In this document: piece after piece, positions 48,449 to 59,526 of the stretch | Layout: each line of letters opens with the position of its first letter | Numbering within the stretch: position 1 is the first letter of the stretch | Assembly (NCBI GenBank): GCA_963930775.1 | Contig: OZ005692.1 | Coordinates: forward strand, 2,280,135-2,344,134 | From: Cliona cf. orientalis | Lineage: Eukaryota > Porifera > Demospongiae > Clionaida > Clionaidae | Length of the DNA: 64,000 nt | Reading direction: 5' to 3' | Translations under genes and position numbers: made by a program | The notes under the pieces: model-generated | What the model saw: only the letters and a program-made list of their open reading frames with translations | The model's database searches: none | Told to the model about the DNA's origin: nothing

Positions 48449-49226
48449 GTTTTGTGCTCTAGTTTTTGATGCAATGGGTAGTATAGATATTGGTCTATAT
48501 CCAGCAGTCTTATTCTTGTCTTTACCAGGCTTTAGGATTGGGGTTATTCTAGCCAACTTCCATTCATACGGCACTTGCCCAGTTGAGAGTGAGAGATTGA
48601 TGAGTTTTGAAAGTGGAAGTGCAATGCTGCAGGCTGTCTGTTTCAACATACTTGCTGACACACCATCACATCCAGTAGATTTACTTGTATCAAGGGTGAT
48701 TAGTAGATCGTACACTGATTCTTCTGTAGAGAGTAGTTGCTTTGGGCATTCATTAGGTGGTAGGCTCATTTCAAATGCATCTGGAAACTCGATCAGGGAT
48801 GGAAAAGTATAATTGAAGCATCTATGAAAGATATTGAGGGCATTGGCCTTACCAGTGTTTGACTCAATGGTGGCATTATTTTCGTCTTGTAAGGAAGGTA
48901 TAGAGGAGGATTTTCTGTTCAGAATTCTCATCGTCCTCCAAAATTGCTTGGTATCAGCATTATTAAGTTTATCAAAGAAGCGTTGTTTGTAACAATGTGA
49001 CTACCTTATTACGCATTGCTGTGTACCGCATACGGTCAGTAGCCAGATTATTTGCATTGCTTCGTTTTAGACGTCGATATAGTGTATTCCGTTTCGTCAT
49101 AGCCTTTTTAATCTCATTATTGATCCATGGAATACTTCCAAACTTCTTGGTGTGGACAGTGATATGAGGAATTGAAATATCCATGACTTGTAAGACTGAG
49201 TAGTGTTTCCAAGTAGACCAACTATA
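48425..49226 (-). pseudogene. Element X, N-terminal reverse-transcriptase part
   Basis: Two frames (48972-49226 and 48425-48931) cover the linker before the fingers and the fingers domain (LLITLDTSKSTGCDGVSASM, KLARITPILKPGKDKN, GYRPISILPIASK). A small frame break lies near 48950. The last residues before 48425 are from the inserted element. Confidence 0.72.
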
Positions 49227-49631
49227 GTGGGATATTCTGCACTTAGTCATGGATGTGTTTCAAGGGTGGTTTAAGGATAAAACCGAAAACCAAAATTGAA
49301 ATTGACTACATGCAGATCTTTCTCCGCTCTCTATCTGCTCCTCAGAATTCTATTTGGTTTAGTAAGTATTGCTATAGTATTGAACATATTCAGTCGGTAT
49401 TACTGGTTTATTTATTGGAGTGTTCCATATTCTCCTGGGAGCCTTGTTCCTCACGATTAAGCCGTATAAGAAGAAGTGGATGAATTGTGATGATGGATTA
49501 TTTCTTTTCACTTTGATGATTATAAACATCTTGGTGAGAAATTTACTTTCATTATGGGAGCTGTGATTGTAACAGCTTCTGCTTTGTTGTATCTCATTCG
49601 TACTTGTGCAACTAAATGCAAAGGTCAATGA
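49227..49631 (+). pseudogene. Membrane-gene remnant, right part
   Basis: Continues the gene of 44652-44716 from WDILHLVMDVFQGWFKDKT to the C terminus (TCATKCK-like end). Several indels break the frame: extra bases after the AAACCAA, four extra bases (CATG) near 49309 and others near 49410 and 49520. Downstream unit D4 follows as for intact copies. Confidence 0.8.
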
Positions 49632-49949
49632 TCCTAGTATTATATTCATTCTCTTATATATCTAAGCTTAAAATGCAGCACATCATGCAAATCGATAATT
49701 ATTATGATTTTTTAGTATAATTAATTATTTACATGCACATATTATTATGATTGCTATGAGGAAGTATGGAAGAAGATAGCTATAGCTAGCTAGATATATT
49801 ATATATGTACACCTATATGGTATCATTTGGAAAGTAGATTCTTCACACCCTTTGAGCTACATTATGGTTTTTGTTCTAGCTCCATAGCTGTTTCTATGTA
49901 TATAATATAATAATTACGAATATTAAAAAATCCATAGCATGTTTGCACC

Positions 49950-50490
49950 AACTCAGTAAATAGAAATTTGGTAGGCATTGCCAGGGTTGACATTAATGTT
50001 GCCAGGGTTTCATCTAGCGACAAAAATTTGGGGTGGACGGAAGTGCGATAAATGAGTGGGCGTATTTAGCACGCCAAGTTCTTGGGACGTATTTAGCTAT
50101 AGGAGAATTTCTTTAATTCTTCCAGATGGTTTCGGGTAGTTTTTGATCAAAAACAAACGTTAGTGGTTTGATTTGGTGACTTATTGTGATATTTTGATGC
50201 TTAATTTAATTAAAGTCAAATATTTAGGGGGGAAGCTAGGGAGTTTGGGGGGGGGGAAACTTCCCCCCTGTCCCCCCCCCCCCCCCCCCCACTGGATGAA
50301 ACCCTGGTAGCTACCAGCTCTAGTTAAAACTGATGTAGCTAAGGATCTGCAGTGGGCGTAAATGGCTTACGGGTCGCCCAGGCTCCTCCTTGAAAACCGT
50401 GCCCATATGTATCATGGAATGCCAGTTCTACCACAGTCCCCAGTGGCTGTGATACAGAAGCCTATTAAACTGGCTGTGGTAACAGAGTCT
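49950..50490. repeat. Downstream unit D4, interrupted by a MITE
   Basis: D-unit sequence (GAAATTTGGTAGGCATTGCC ... GCCCAGGCTCCTCCTTG ... GTGGCTGTGATACAGAAGCC) is split by an element at 50002-50306. Confidence 0.65.
50002..50306. mobile_element. MITE with CCAGGGTTTCATC termini
   Basis: The left end CCAGGGTTTCATCTAG and the complementary right end CTGGATGAAACCCTGG bound 305 bp. A long G run and a long C run lie near its right end. No coding capacity. Confidence 0.7.
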
Positions 50491-51225
50491 ACAGTCTATA
50501 CATTCCAGCTTCGAGCTTGGAAGATGGATTACACACGTTACATTTCCCCCCTTCCAATGGACCATTCACATGTGACCCTTGTACTTGATCGAGCTCAAAA
50601 GTCGCCCAAGCACTCGAAAAATCATAATAGCTATTAATACTTGTCTGGCTTGATGCATTCTGATGCGTGGCATAAAAAAATCTATCTATCTAGCTATCTA
50701 TGCTTAGCGGAGGTGCTGGATTGGATCCAAAGCTGCAATAGCTATCAACCTACTAGCGGCCTCGTACCCAGGCCCTTTGAGGAAGGCCTGGGTACGAGGC
50801 TATCAATTACTGATTAACCTACACGCCGGAAAGAAATTCAATGAGATTAATAATGGAGAAAATCAAAGCAAAAGTTGAAATGACTCGCTAGTCTAAGACT
50901 AATATCACTACAAATAGCTACTGTAATCTGATTGGTCACTCAGAGGTCTCTACAAGTTATCAGGCCCTTAGTAGCACCCTCGGGATGCCTCGGGCCATAG
51001 CTACTCCATAGATAGTAGAAAGGAGTATTATACCCTTTCTACTATCTATGCTCGGGCTTAGAAAGTGTAAAGACCTTGCACTCAGTCTCTAAGTATTATT
51101 TAATAAGATATAATTATGGAGGCCCATGAGGCCAGGGGTAGTATGCAAACTTCGATTCGAAGGGGGGTCCATGGAACCTTAGGATGATTGGACCGAGGGG
51201 AGTACTATTGGACCCGGGGTCCCGT
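50491..51225. other. Non-coding interval with small palindromes
   Basis: Includes a 46-bp palindrome at 50757-50802 (GCCTCGTACCCAGGCC and its complement), a miniature of the foldback family, and an inverted pair around 51004-51055 (TACTCC..TAGATAGTAGAAAGG and its complement). No gene is supported. Confidence 0.5.
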
Positions 51226-51272
51226 TAGTCTCGCGGAGCCAGACCCTTAAAGGGTCTGGCTCCGCGAGACTA
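51226..51272. mobile_element. 47-bp micro-foldback with 9-bp target duplication
   Basis: Perfect 23-bp arms (TAGTCTCGCGGAGCCAGACC...) around a single central A. GGGTCCCGT at 51217-51225 and 51273-51281 is an exact 9-bp duplication. The ends TAG...CTA and duplication length match the 450-626-bp foldback elements. Confidence 0.8.
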
Positions 51273-51794
51273 GGGTCCCGTAGCGGGGGGGTCCAATCAT
51301 CATACTGCGACACCGGTTCGCGGCATGCGGATGTAGTCGTCTCTTCTCCCCGCCCCCGGGGCCAAGAGAGCCTGGGGACGAGACTAGGGGTAGTATCGAG
51401 GATCATTGGTTGGACCCGGGTCCCGTGGGGGGGGGGGGGGGGGGGGGGTGTCCAATAGCTAGCTCTGGCTTCAGGTGCACGTGAGTAGTAGAATTTTAAT
51501 ACACTATACGTCCCAATTGCTCATCCTGCCAGGCAGTGTTTTGTCACTCAGTGATAGCTACTCACCACTGACCTACTTCGAGAGAAGGAACACTGATCAA
51601 CAAAGCTACAGACTGTACCACTGTCATCACCTTGTGTGGCCCATTGCTGGCTACATTGATCCTGAGATCAGGCTTATCATCATATTATCTGAGTTTGTAG
51701 TTGATCATCAAAATATAGAGCTGCTAAACATCTAGTGAATTCTTAACCGATTGGAAGTGGTCAGCCAGAACTGATCGTGGTGAATAATAACATT

Positions 51795-51918
51795 ATGATT
51801 CTATCAGCGTCAGTGATATTGTATCTCTACCACACGATTGCCTACTTCTTGGTGGTTAAGCGTCAATGTCTACTCATGTCTGGGGATGTGGAACTCAACC
51901 CTGGGCCTCTGGATCAAG
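51795..51918 (+). CDS. First exon with hydrophobic leader and 2A-like skipping motif
   Basis: ATG at 51795 opens 41 codons ending at a GT donor (51919-51920, CAAG|GTAGGC), phase 1. Residues 2-21 are hydrophobic (ILSASVILYLYHTIAYFLVV) and could act as a signal or anchor. Residues 26-38 read LLMSGDVELNPGP; D31 to P38 (51885-51908) fit the D-x-E-x-N-P-G-P consensus of 2A peptides, at which ribosomes release the chain after Gly and resume at Pro. N-terminal 2A motifs are known from echinoderm NLR immune proteins and from some non-LTR retrotransposons. The DEATH exon at 61693 has a phase-matching acceptor. I see no retrotransposon frame after it, which favours the immune-gene reading. Confidence 0.6.
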
Positions 51919-52509
51919 GTAGGCCACTAAAATCATTACTGTGCTATTAAACGTATGCTGGTAGGATAATTATGATTCCAGTTTTGTGTCATAGATTTGA
52001 AGGGGGTGGAGACGGACACCAGATTAAGGTTATGGATCAGAGTTCAAGTGAATAATTCGCGCAATAAAATAAGCGCTTATATTTCACGATAGCAGTTTAT
52101 GCTGCACACAAAGTGACCATAGCTAAGCAGAGCTCCAGAAATACCACTACTTCAATATAAAATAAAGGTCAAGATTGACTGCAATCGATCGCCATGCGCT
52201 GCTTAATTTGAGAAAAGCGTGCGTCAATTTGCGCCGAGTGGAATGCCTGATAGGACTCGATAGGTAAGATATACGACAGATTGCAAGGTGGTGCAGGGCC
52301 ACATGAAGAGATTTTCTCTCTCAGATATTCTTGAAAGGCAAGCTAATATTAAAATATATACCGGTAAAAGAGCGGAAACCCACCAATGTGAACACCAATA
52401 CTACAACTTAGGGCTCAAGTTTTCTTGAAAAAACGATACATGGGGCACTGCTCTAGTTGCTATACTATCACAAGAAACTCACTGCAAAAATTGTTCAAGC
52501 AATACAGTA
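51919..52509. other. Putative intron, unannotated part
   Basis: No coding sequence is seen. This would be the start of the long intron between the 2A exon and the DEATH exon. Confidence 0.4.
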
Positions 52510-52897
52510 CAGTCCAACCTCGATTATCCGAACCCCTTTGGCCAAGGGGAAATTTGGAACCGTTCGGATAAGCAAAAAGTTCGGATAACGTTGACCACAC
52601 CCACTAGATCGATCATGCATGCAAAAACGTATCATTGACAGATTTATCGAGCTTTTTGACGATTTTAATCCCATCCTCGATTGATAGAACGCTTACCATG
52701 CGTTTCTTTTACTTCTTTGAGCATTAAAACTATATTTGATAGCAGTGCAGCAGCTGGTTCTCGCGTGGCAACGATGCGATGTAGGTTTACTGCGCATGCG
52801 CAATCCAGTCACGTGGTCACAATGTGTACTTTGACCCTGAATTTTCTTTGCATCTCGAGTTCGGATAATCGAGGTTCGGATAATCGAGGTTGGACTG
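52510..52897. mobile_element. Pogo/Tigger-type MITE
   Basis: Termini CAGTCCAACCTCGATTATCC and its complement (ending GGTTGGACTG), flanked by TA on both sides (52508-52509, 52898-52899). This terminal pattern is characteristic of pogo/Tigger transposons. Internal TTCGGATAA repeats lie near both ends; no transposase. Confidence 0.85.
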
Positions 52898-53205
52898 TAG
52901 TAGAATTTGACCCACGGTAGAAACGCCCGTTGTTCAGCTTGAAAACAGCCATAATGGACATTATTATTATCGCGATATTACGTAACCCTGATTATTGACC
53001 AATCACGAAAGAGCGCGGTAAATTCGGTTGCCATGCGACTTGGCAAATCCTCAATAGTCATGCATATAACAGACGACTTTGGAGTTGTTCTCTGCCCAGC
53101 CAAGGCTTACTTCTAGTATAAAAAGGTAACAAGAAAAAAAATATTAATTTTAATATCAAACACAATTTCAAATAATTTTCTATTCTATAATACTCCTATA
53201 TCTGC

Positions 53206-56200
53206 AATGGCAAACAAAAAGAATAAATGTCACCAATGGAACAAACATCGGCATATCTTCTAGTCGAAGAAAACTGCATTGAAATATACACAGCGGAGAA
53301 AGTCAACATCAATAGTAAAACAAACAAGTACATGTAGCCAACAACACACAGTACCTGCAACGATTACATCTAATAATTCAACTACCACTACCCAATCACT
53401 ATGATACCTCCTACCACATTGTCCCGTATTGTCAATATTGAAAAGCTGAGTAAGTACATCAAAGACATAACAATACATTCATCCAAATGTGGAGGAAATA
53501 TCATACTGACAGGTGAAAAGCGCTATGGGCTTGCATCAGTTCTAAGTAGCAAATATAATCGATGTGGGTATGAAATAGTTTTGGAGTCATCTAGAAAAGT
53601 CAAGGGACCAAGAGAATATCAACGATGGGAATGTAATCTGGCAGCAGTGTGGGGACAAATGATTACAGGTGGAGGACATTCCCCACTGAAGGAGTCTATG
53701 TAATGAACAAAAGCTGTTTTCAGCAAACAGAGGGGGACATAGGGGAATGGTGGACAACGAGATTAGAACAGGCAGTGATTGAAGCTGGCCAAGAAGAGAA
53801 GAGACTGGCAGAAGAGCGAAATGATTATCACCAAGGGGTACCAGCAATCACTGTGATAGTGGATGGTGGGTGGAGCAAACGCTCACATAAGCACTCTTAC
53901 AATGCTAAGTCGGGTGTGGGAGTCATAATTGGCCATGCAACTGGAAAGATTTTGTACGTCGGTGTTCGAAACAAGTACTGCTCCGCATGCTCCCAGGGGA
54001 TACCCCAAGACAGACACAAATGTTATAAAATTTGGATAACTCCTGTTCAGAAATGGAATCAGACATAATTTTGGAAGGCTTCAAGCAAGCAGAGTCTAAA
54101 CATGGAGTACGTTACCTGAGATTTTTTGAGGATGGAGACAGCTCGGTATACCCTACACTGATCCAATGTGTTCCTGTGTGGGGCAGGTTCATAACGAAGA
54201 TAGAAGGTGCAAACTATGCATGCAAGTGTTACCGGAGATCACTAGAGAAGCTGGTGGCAAATAACCCAAGCTACAAAGGCAAGAGCACATAATGGAGCAA
54301 TCAAATATAATGTGCTATACTTGTACCATACCTGTATCTATATATACCGCATGTGATGTGTTTGGAGAGTGATACGACACTCAAGATTACTTCCTAATAA
54401 ATTATTGAGCTTTTGCTGGCTAGCATAGCATACATGTAGGACTTTACAAATTATCTTACAGGAACATACAGACTGCTTTATACAAACACCCGCTCCCCCC
54501 CCCCCCCCCCCCCAAAAAAAAAAAACTATTCCTCTCTTCATAAAGGTAAAGGAGGCTTAACTGAAAAGATGAGAAAAAGGCTCACATGCTCGGCAAGGTG
54601 CGCGATAAAGATGGGCAGCAGAGAGGAAGATAAATCAAAGGCTTTCACTCTACTAAAGAGAGATCTCATCAACGGACCGTACCATTGTTTTGGTCATCAC
54701 AGCAACTGCAGCCCTGACTTCTGCCAAGCTGTACGGGACTCGCGTGCTGCTGCTAACCGAGAATCCCAACCTGCAGGAAATGGAAACACATGCACAATAG
54801 AGATTACAGATGACGACGATGAGGATGCCGACGTTACATGTAAAATTAATATGCATGATGATAAAGTAGGCATGTGTATAATAGCTCTAGTCCAGGATTG
54901 AATTTCAGTACAACAGGGGACACCTGCAGAATATGTAAGTAGGGTGAGCTTTATTTAGGGTAGGTCAGTATATGTATCACAGCAACAAGAGATGTATGTA
55001 AGCCGAGAAATGAAGCCCAAATTCCTGCTCTATATAGCACATAGCAACAATATAGCAATGGGATATCACTGCATGTATTTACAATTGTGTTGTCATATAA
55101 ACCTATGCAGCAACAATTGAACTACACTGAACAAACTATATGGCAGGAAACATTGGATGATAGCACACAGGCTGAACAAGACGCAACACAGGGAAACCCT
55201 GAGCCAGTAGAGCTGAATGACGAAATGATGCACGATATACAGATGCTTGTTGCCAGATTGGTTGAAAAAGCTTCACAGCTTTTGGGCAATTTTACTACAA
55301 ATTTAGCTGAATCATGGATGCACATACGGTCTAAATTCGATGGTGGAAAAGTGATTAATAGATCACAGAGTGGTTCGTAGCAGTATCGCTGCATGGGCGC
55401 AGGGCTACAACAAAACCTAGGCAAGACGTGGGGGTCCAAAATATGGAGTGAGATGACAAGTACAAACACAAACCAAGTATTTGTTGATGTGTCCAATTCT
55501 GCCTCCAAAATTGCCAAAAACGACAAACAACGTAAAGCTACCGAAAAAGCAAAGGAACAGAGAAGAAAAAGCAAATATGCAGGAAAAGAAAATTCACAAC
55601 AGGCACGCAAGGTGTATAATCGATATGATAATGGAAGCTGCCCAGATGACGTAGTAGATGATGTATCTCCCGACTACCTAAAGAAGTTAATGGATTGATT
55701 TTATGCAACAAAAGTAGTCATTACGCCACAAGAGGCCAATGAAATTGAGCGAGAAACAAGAGACCAGCATGCTAGTGACTCGTGGGAGCGGGAACGACGA
55801 GTTAGAATTACAGCGTCTAAAGCTGGCAAACTGGCGAAGATGAGAACAACAACATCAAGGAGCAAGAAGGTGGAGGAGATGCTATACAGTAAATTCAAGG
55901 GAAACAAGGCTATAAGGTATGGTACACTCATGGAGAACACATCAAGACAAAAGTACCAAAGGTACCAAACACAAAAGGGTCACAAACTCACCACTATCAG
56001 AACTGGTCTCAAAATTTCAATGGAAAATCTATGGCTAGCAGCGAGTCCAGATGACCAGGTTCATGATGAAGTGAGCTCTCCCCCATGGGACCTGGCAGAG
56101 TACAAGAACCCCTTCAGTGTGCGACACTTGATAATTGAAGAGGCTTGCAAACTACCATCCTTCTTTTGCCTAGAAAAGAAAGAAGATACGGTTCGTCTGA

Positions 56201-56418
56201 AAAGGGGTCATGATTATTATTTTCAGATACAGTGCCAATTGTATTGCTGTGACAGGCAATGGTGTGATTTCATTGTCAGAACGGAGAAGGAGATTTACGT
56301 AGAATTTGGAGGAATACGGACTGGTAGGACATTCAGCTAAAAAAACTTCGACACTTCTATTTCCAAGCACTCCTACCAGAGCTGGCATGCCCACGATACC
56401 ACAAAGGCGGAATTCGTG
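53206..56418 (+). pseudogene. Mutator-like transposase with YqaJ-type nuclease domain (decayed)
   Basis: Successive fragments rebuild one protein type. The N-terminal part (SRIVNIEKLSKYI, NLAAVWGQMITGGGHS) leads into the catalytic region (GVPAITVIVDGGWSKRSHKH, SGVGVIIG, LYVGVRNKYCSAC), then YLRFFEDGDSSVYPTL, CKCYRRSLEKL, LTCSARCAIKM and LINGPYHCFGHH. The C-terminal part (RVRITASKAGKLAKM, AASPDDQVHDE, VEYK-like EYKNPFSV, HDYYFQIQCQLYC) resembles a YqaJ-like phage exonuclease domain. Lesions are frameshifts near 53693, 54031 and 56330, in-frame stops at 55378-55380 and 55696-55698, and an interruption at about 54278-54545. It lies in the presumed intron of the 2A/DEATH gene. I recall this two-domain family as widespread in aquatic invertebrates. 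Confidence 0.75.
54278..54545. mobile_element. Probable insertion inside the Mutator-like pseudogene
   Basis: The transposase frame stops at SYKGKST and resumes with KGKGGLTEKMRKRL about 265 bases later. AAAGGCAAG and AAAGGTAAAG at the two sides look like a decayed short target duplication. A C run and an A run (54485-54525) lie inside. It may alternatively be an unrecognised intron. Confidence 0.4.
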
Positions 56419-56732
56419 ACTAAAGCCACATACCTATGAACTTAGTATCTTCATGACTACAGTCAACCATATAATTTTTTTTTTAGTTTTATAAACTATC
56501 TTTTGTACTCTTGGACTTCTTAAAGCGAGGACTGAAGATCCGAGTATCAGCCAGCTGTTCCTTCTATCTTCATGATCGATCTGAGCTGAGCACATGGCGC
56601 AGCGCTAATGTTAATGAGCATGAGCGCGTGATAGGTCACATGAAATGCATGGCGCGAATATTAATGGTCGCGTATAATTGCGTACGCAAGGATTTACGTG
56701 CGTGGGCGGAACACTATCCCGTAACCTTAATA

Positions 56733-57113
56733 ATACTACAAGTATAAAAACAATTGAATAAAATTGAAGAATGAAGTAGGGATGGCAAGATAAAAAGTAC
56801 ACAAACAAGAGATAATCGTATCTACTATACATCCCTACGCTTGCTTTTTGAGGGGTACAAAAATAAGCAATAATGTGATTGAATCAAAACTGATAAACTT
56901 GAATCATTATGACAACTAGGGAACAACCTGAATATCTCCCACATACCGCACTCAAACATGTCACGTGACATTACTGAGGTGCATAATACATGTAGTTGAG
57001 AAAAGCAAGTGTAGGGATGTATAGTAGATACGATTATCTCTTGTACTTGTTTACCCTGCCATCCCTACTTCATTCTTCAATTTTATTCAGTTGTTTTTAT
57101 ACTTGTTTCTGTT
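56733..57113. mobile_element. Foldback element, ATGAAGTAGGGATGG family, copy 1
   Basis: Arms of about 120 bp (left 56733-56857, right 56996-57113) contain GAATGAAGTAGGGATGGCA, GATAATCGTATCTACTATAC and CATCCCTAC. A second copy with the same arm sequence is at 61188-61566. No coding capacity. Confidence 0.75.
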
Positions 57114-57231
57114 CTTTTTTTATTGTACTTAGTATAATTTATCAATGCCATCTTATCATAAGATGGGAGGTGTCAAAATTCGTAGCCACGCCCCTCATTA
57201 ACTTACGTTCATATGATGCCTACCGTACTTA

Positions 57232-57393
57232 ATCTAATACTACGCATGCCAAAGAAATAATTTCAATTTTGAAAAACGTGCGTTTTTCTGGTAAAGGTCG
57301 TCAATCGCTCCATATATAAACGTTATGAGAATTCGTAAAATGCTAATTTATTGCGTTAAATTGGATCATGCGTTGTATTCGATTAACTACGGT
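57232..57393. repeat. Dispersed 160-bp repeat, copy 1
   Basis: Matches the reverse complement of 59702-59880, including GAAAAACGTGCGT, the GGTAAAGGTCGTCA motif (57290-57303) and GAATTCGTAAAATGCTAAT. Function unknown. Confidence 0.65.
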
Positions 57394-57546
57394 ATAAGCT
57401 GTCCATGAGACTCTGCTTAGGGAGAAAACCGAGTTCTAAGTTTTATTGTTGGCAGCAGCTAGCTCAGTACCCGGCATAATTTAATGATCTATACTGTGAT
57501 ATTACCGTCCGCTCCTCGAGCCTTGAGTTGGGGCCTTCGTATGATA

Positions 57547-57764
57547 CCGTATTTCTTCTAAAAATTCGGCCCTTCTAATTATTCGGCACCCTTTACTGAA
57601 TGATTAAAATAGTCTCTAATTTTTGGCAAAGGTCGTCTCACGTATATGCTATAGACGGGAATAGAATGCGCACGCAGACAGGATGTTGAATATTGACCTC
57701 TAAAAATTCGGCGAAGCTAAAGCAATATTATTATTTTCATGCCGAATTTTTAGAAGAAATACAG
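57547..57764. mobile_element. Mariner-type MITE, CCGTATTTCTTCTAAAAATT termini
   Basis: Near-perfect 24-bp inverted termini with TA on both sides and 218 bp in total. Internal ATTCGGC repeats follow the ends. It sits within the left arm of the large inverted repeat and is absent from the right arm. Confidence 0.8.
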
Positions 57765-58449
57765 TAGTATAATATCTATGCTACGATCGATCCAGCGGAG
57801 CACTAGCGCTGCGCGCGCTAGCGAGTTGCTTGCCTATGCCTCGCTTCTCAAGCCTTGGACCTTCACATCCATGATCGATCCAGCGCAGCACTAGTAGCTA
57901 GCTCGTGATTGCCTAGGGCGCAGCCAGGTGCTATCACCTGACTTCACCATGGCAACACATTCCAAGCATGCGCATTATATCACAAAATGGCGTTATCAGA
58001 CACACCCTATCTTTAACGCGCCGTACACACCCACCATTACGTGACTGTAGAGATAGCGCAAAACTAACGAGCCACTGCACTGCGCACTACAAAATAGAGT
58101 GGATTTATATGAGAACCAAGGTGAGAGGTCCAGAGAGTCTTGAGTTAGCCCTGGAAATGAGAAAGAAAGAAGAAAGAAAGAATGAGAAATGGCTATTTTT
58201 TTGAACATCTGGTTCAGGCATATACAATTGAATTGATGGATGATCTTGGTCTTGTTGGATAGATAATTTGCTGTAGATTCTGATTTTGACACTTAGAAAT
58301 TTCAAAAAGTTACCTGTTTTGAGATATTTGGATTTTACATATATGGAGTATCCGTGCCATCCCTACTTATAGAGTCTACCGACTCTATGATATTGGTGCG
58401 TGATTATGATGCAATCACGCGTGCGTATAATGTATAATATTATACGTGG

Positions 58450-58690
58450 TATGGATGGGAGGGGCTGGGGGTTTGGGGATGGGTTGCCAATGGTAGTAGG
58501 GTTAGTCTCTAGGGTTGTCTATGAAAGGGGTAAAATAATGATTAGTAGCAGCGACAACAGCGGTGATGTAGTGGTTTGGGCTCTTGTGTGCCAAACAGAA
58601 TGTAGCGGGTTCAAATCTCGCTTTATACTTTGCATGATTTTTTTTCACTCTTCGAAACTTTTCTAAGTTCTTGTGGGATCTCTGTACATA
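58450..58690 (+). mobile_element. SINE-like repeat with tRNA-like head, copy 2
   Basis: Matches 41790-42035: GATGGGAGGGG, GTTAGTCTCTAGGG, then A-box-like TGATGTAGTGG and B-box-like GGGTTCAAATCTC, and a T-rich tail. It lies in the loop of the large inverted repeat. Confidence 0.6.
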
Positions 58691-59526
58691 ACGAAATCCA
58701 ATATTATTAGGCGAGGTAAACTAAATTCACAGTTTATCGTCACAGACTTTTCGATTTTAAATGTGGGCGGGCAGTCATTATTCAGTTTGAAACTAATAAA
58801 AGAGGGTGAATAACGCTAGGTTCGAACTCGCGATAGCCTAGGCCACGCCCTTCAATTGCAGCTCTCGAGGGGGCGCAGCCAAAGTGCCGTATAGTTGCTC
58901 TATACAATCTGAAATCTGAAATTTTTTGAGAAAATCTGAAAATCCATGCAGGCGGTGACGATAGACTATGAATTCAGTTTGCCTAGCCTTGGCCTTATGC
59001 ATGTACAAAATACTACAATCATGCACAACACAGATACACACATACCAAATATGGGCAATTGTTATTCAAAGCAAAGTCTATGAACATAATTACATCCCGA
59101 GTCCCAACCCCAAAAACTATTCGGCCGATGGATGAGGTAATTATGATGAAACCTATGATGAAATGATGATGAAAATTATGACGAAAATGCGGTTAAGACT
59201 GTTTCAAAATGTTTAGCACACATGAAAGCTTGTTGGGACACCTAGCGTAGAAGAGATCGTGGACTATCGATGAGATATAGCTATTCTGTTAGTGCTTTCT
59301 TTGGCGAGTTCACACTCTGGGGGGATTTCCCTATTCAGTCTAGCACATGGCAGTGGAGGTCATGTCCGGGTCAACCGGCTCAACTCAAGCCGACGCCCCA
59401 ATATACGAGTATACAGAGCATGCACAGTTTATCGATGTGTTCTAGTTCGAATTATGGCAGCATACAGTAGCGCGGTGCAATACTTTTCATGAGGGACTTG
59501 GGATGTAGTCTACGTTGTTCATTATA
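58691..59526. other. Non-coding loop of the large inverted repeat
   Basis: No supported gene. A stretch near 59125-59185 is a degenerate run of ATGATGAAA-type repeats. Confidence 0.45.

Larger units (their letters stand above)
44717..49226 (-). mobile_element. Non-LTR retrotransposon X with nested insertions
   Basis: A CR1/jockey-type element lies on the minus strand and is 5'-truncated at the junction. The target duplication is GTGGGAT (44710-44716 and 49227-49233). The N-terminal part (48425-49226) carries the region before and into the reverse transcriptase (IPWINNEIKKAM, KLARITPILKPGKDKN, GYRPISILP). The C-terminal part (44845-46103) carries QWGFMESRST, FFDVSKAFDKVPH, GVPQGSILGPLLF, FADDIALYR and KYLGVIITNTLSWRPHI. 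A foldback element (46050-46497) and a further insertion (about 46531-48448) interrupt it, and a frameshift lies near 45590. It is inactive. Confidence 0.78.
57115..58397 (+). repeat. Left arm of a large inverted repeat
   Basis: Reverse complements of its parts occur in order at 60268-61185: GTAGCCACGCCCCTCATTAA, the 57960-58310 segment (TGCGCATTATATCACAAAATGG through AAATGGCTATTTTTTTGA) and the terminal AGAGTCTACCGACTCTATGA. Two later insertions interrupt the arm (57232-57393 and the MITE 57547-57764). Confidence 0.7.

Noticed and set aside
50757..50802. Mini-palindrome as another foldback insertion with a 9-bp duplication
   Set aside because: The flanks (TCAACCTAC and TCAATTACT) do not match, so only sequence similarity to the family can be claimed.
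51475..51735. 86-codon open frame just upstream of the 2A exon as part of the same gene
   Set aside because: No family resemblance, no splice site linking it to 51795, and it ends in its own stop.
57968..58204. A 78-codon open frame conserved in both arms of the large inverted repeat (also 60463-60699 minus)
   Set aside because: Differences between the copies change many residues and fall at all codon positions; conservation is explained by the repeat itself.
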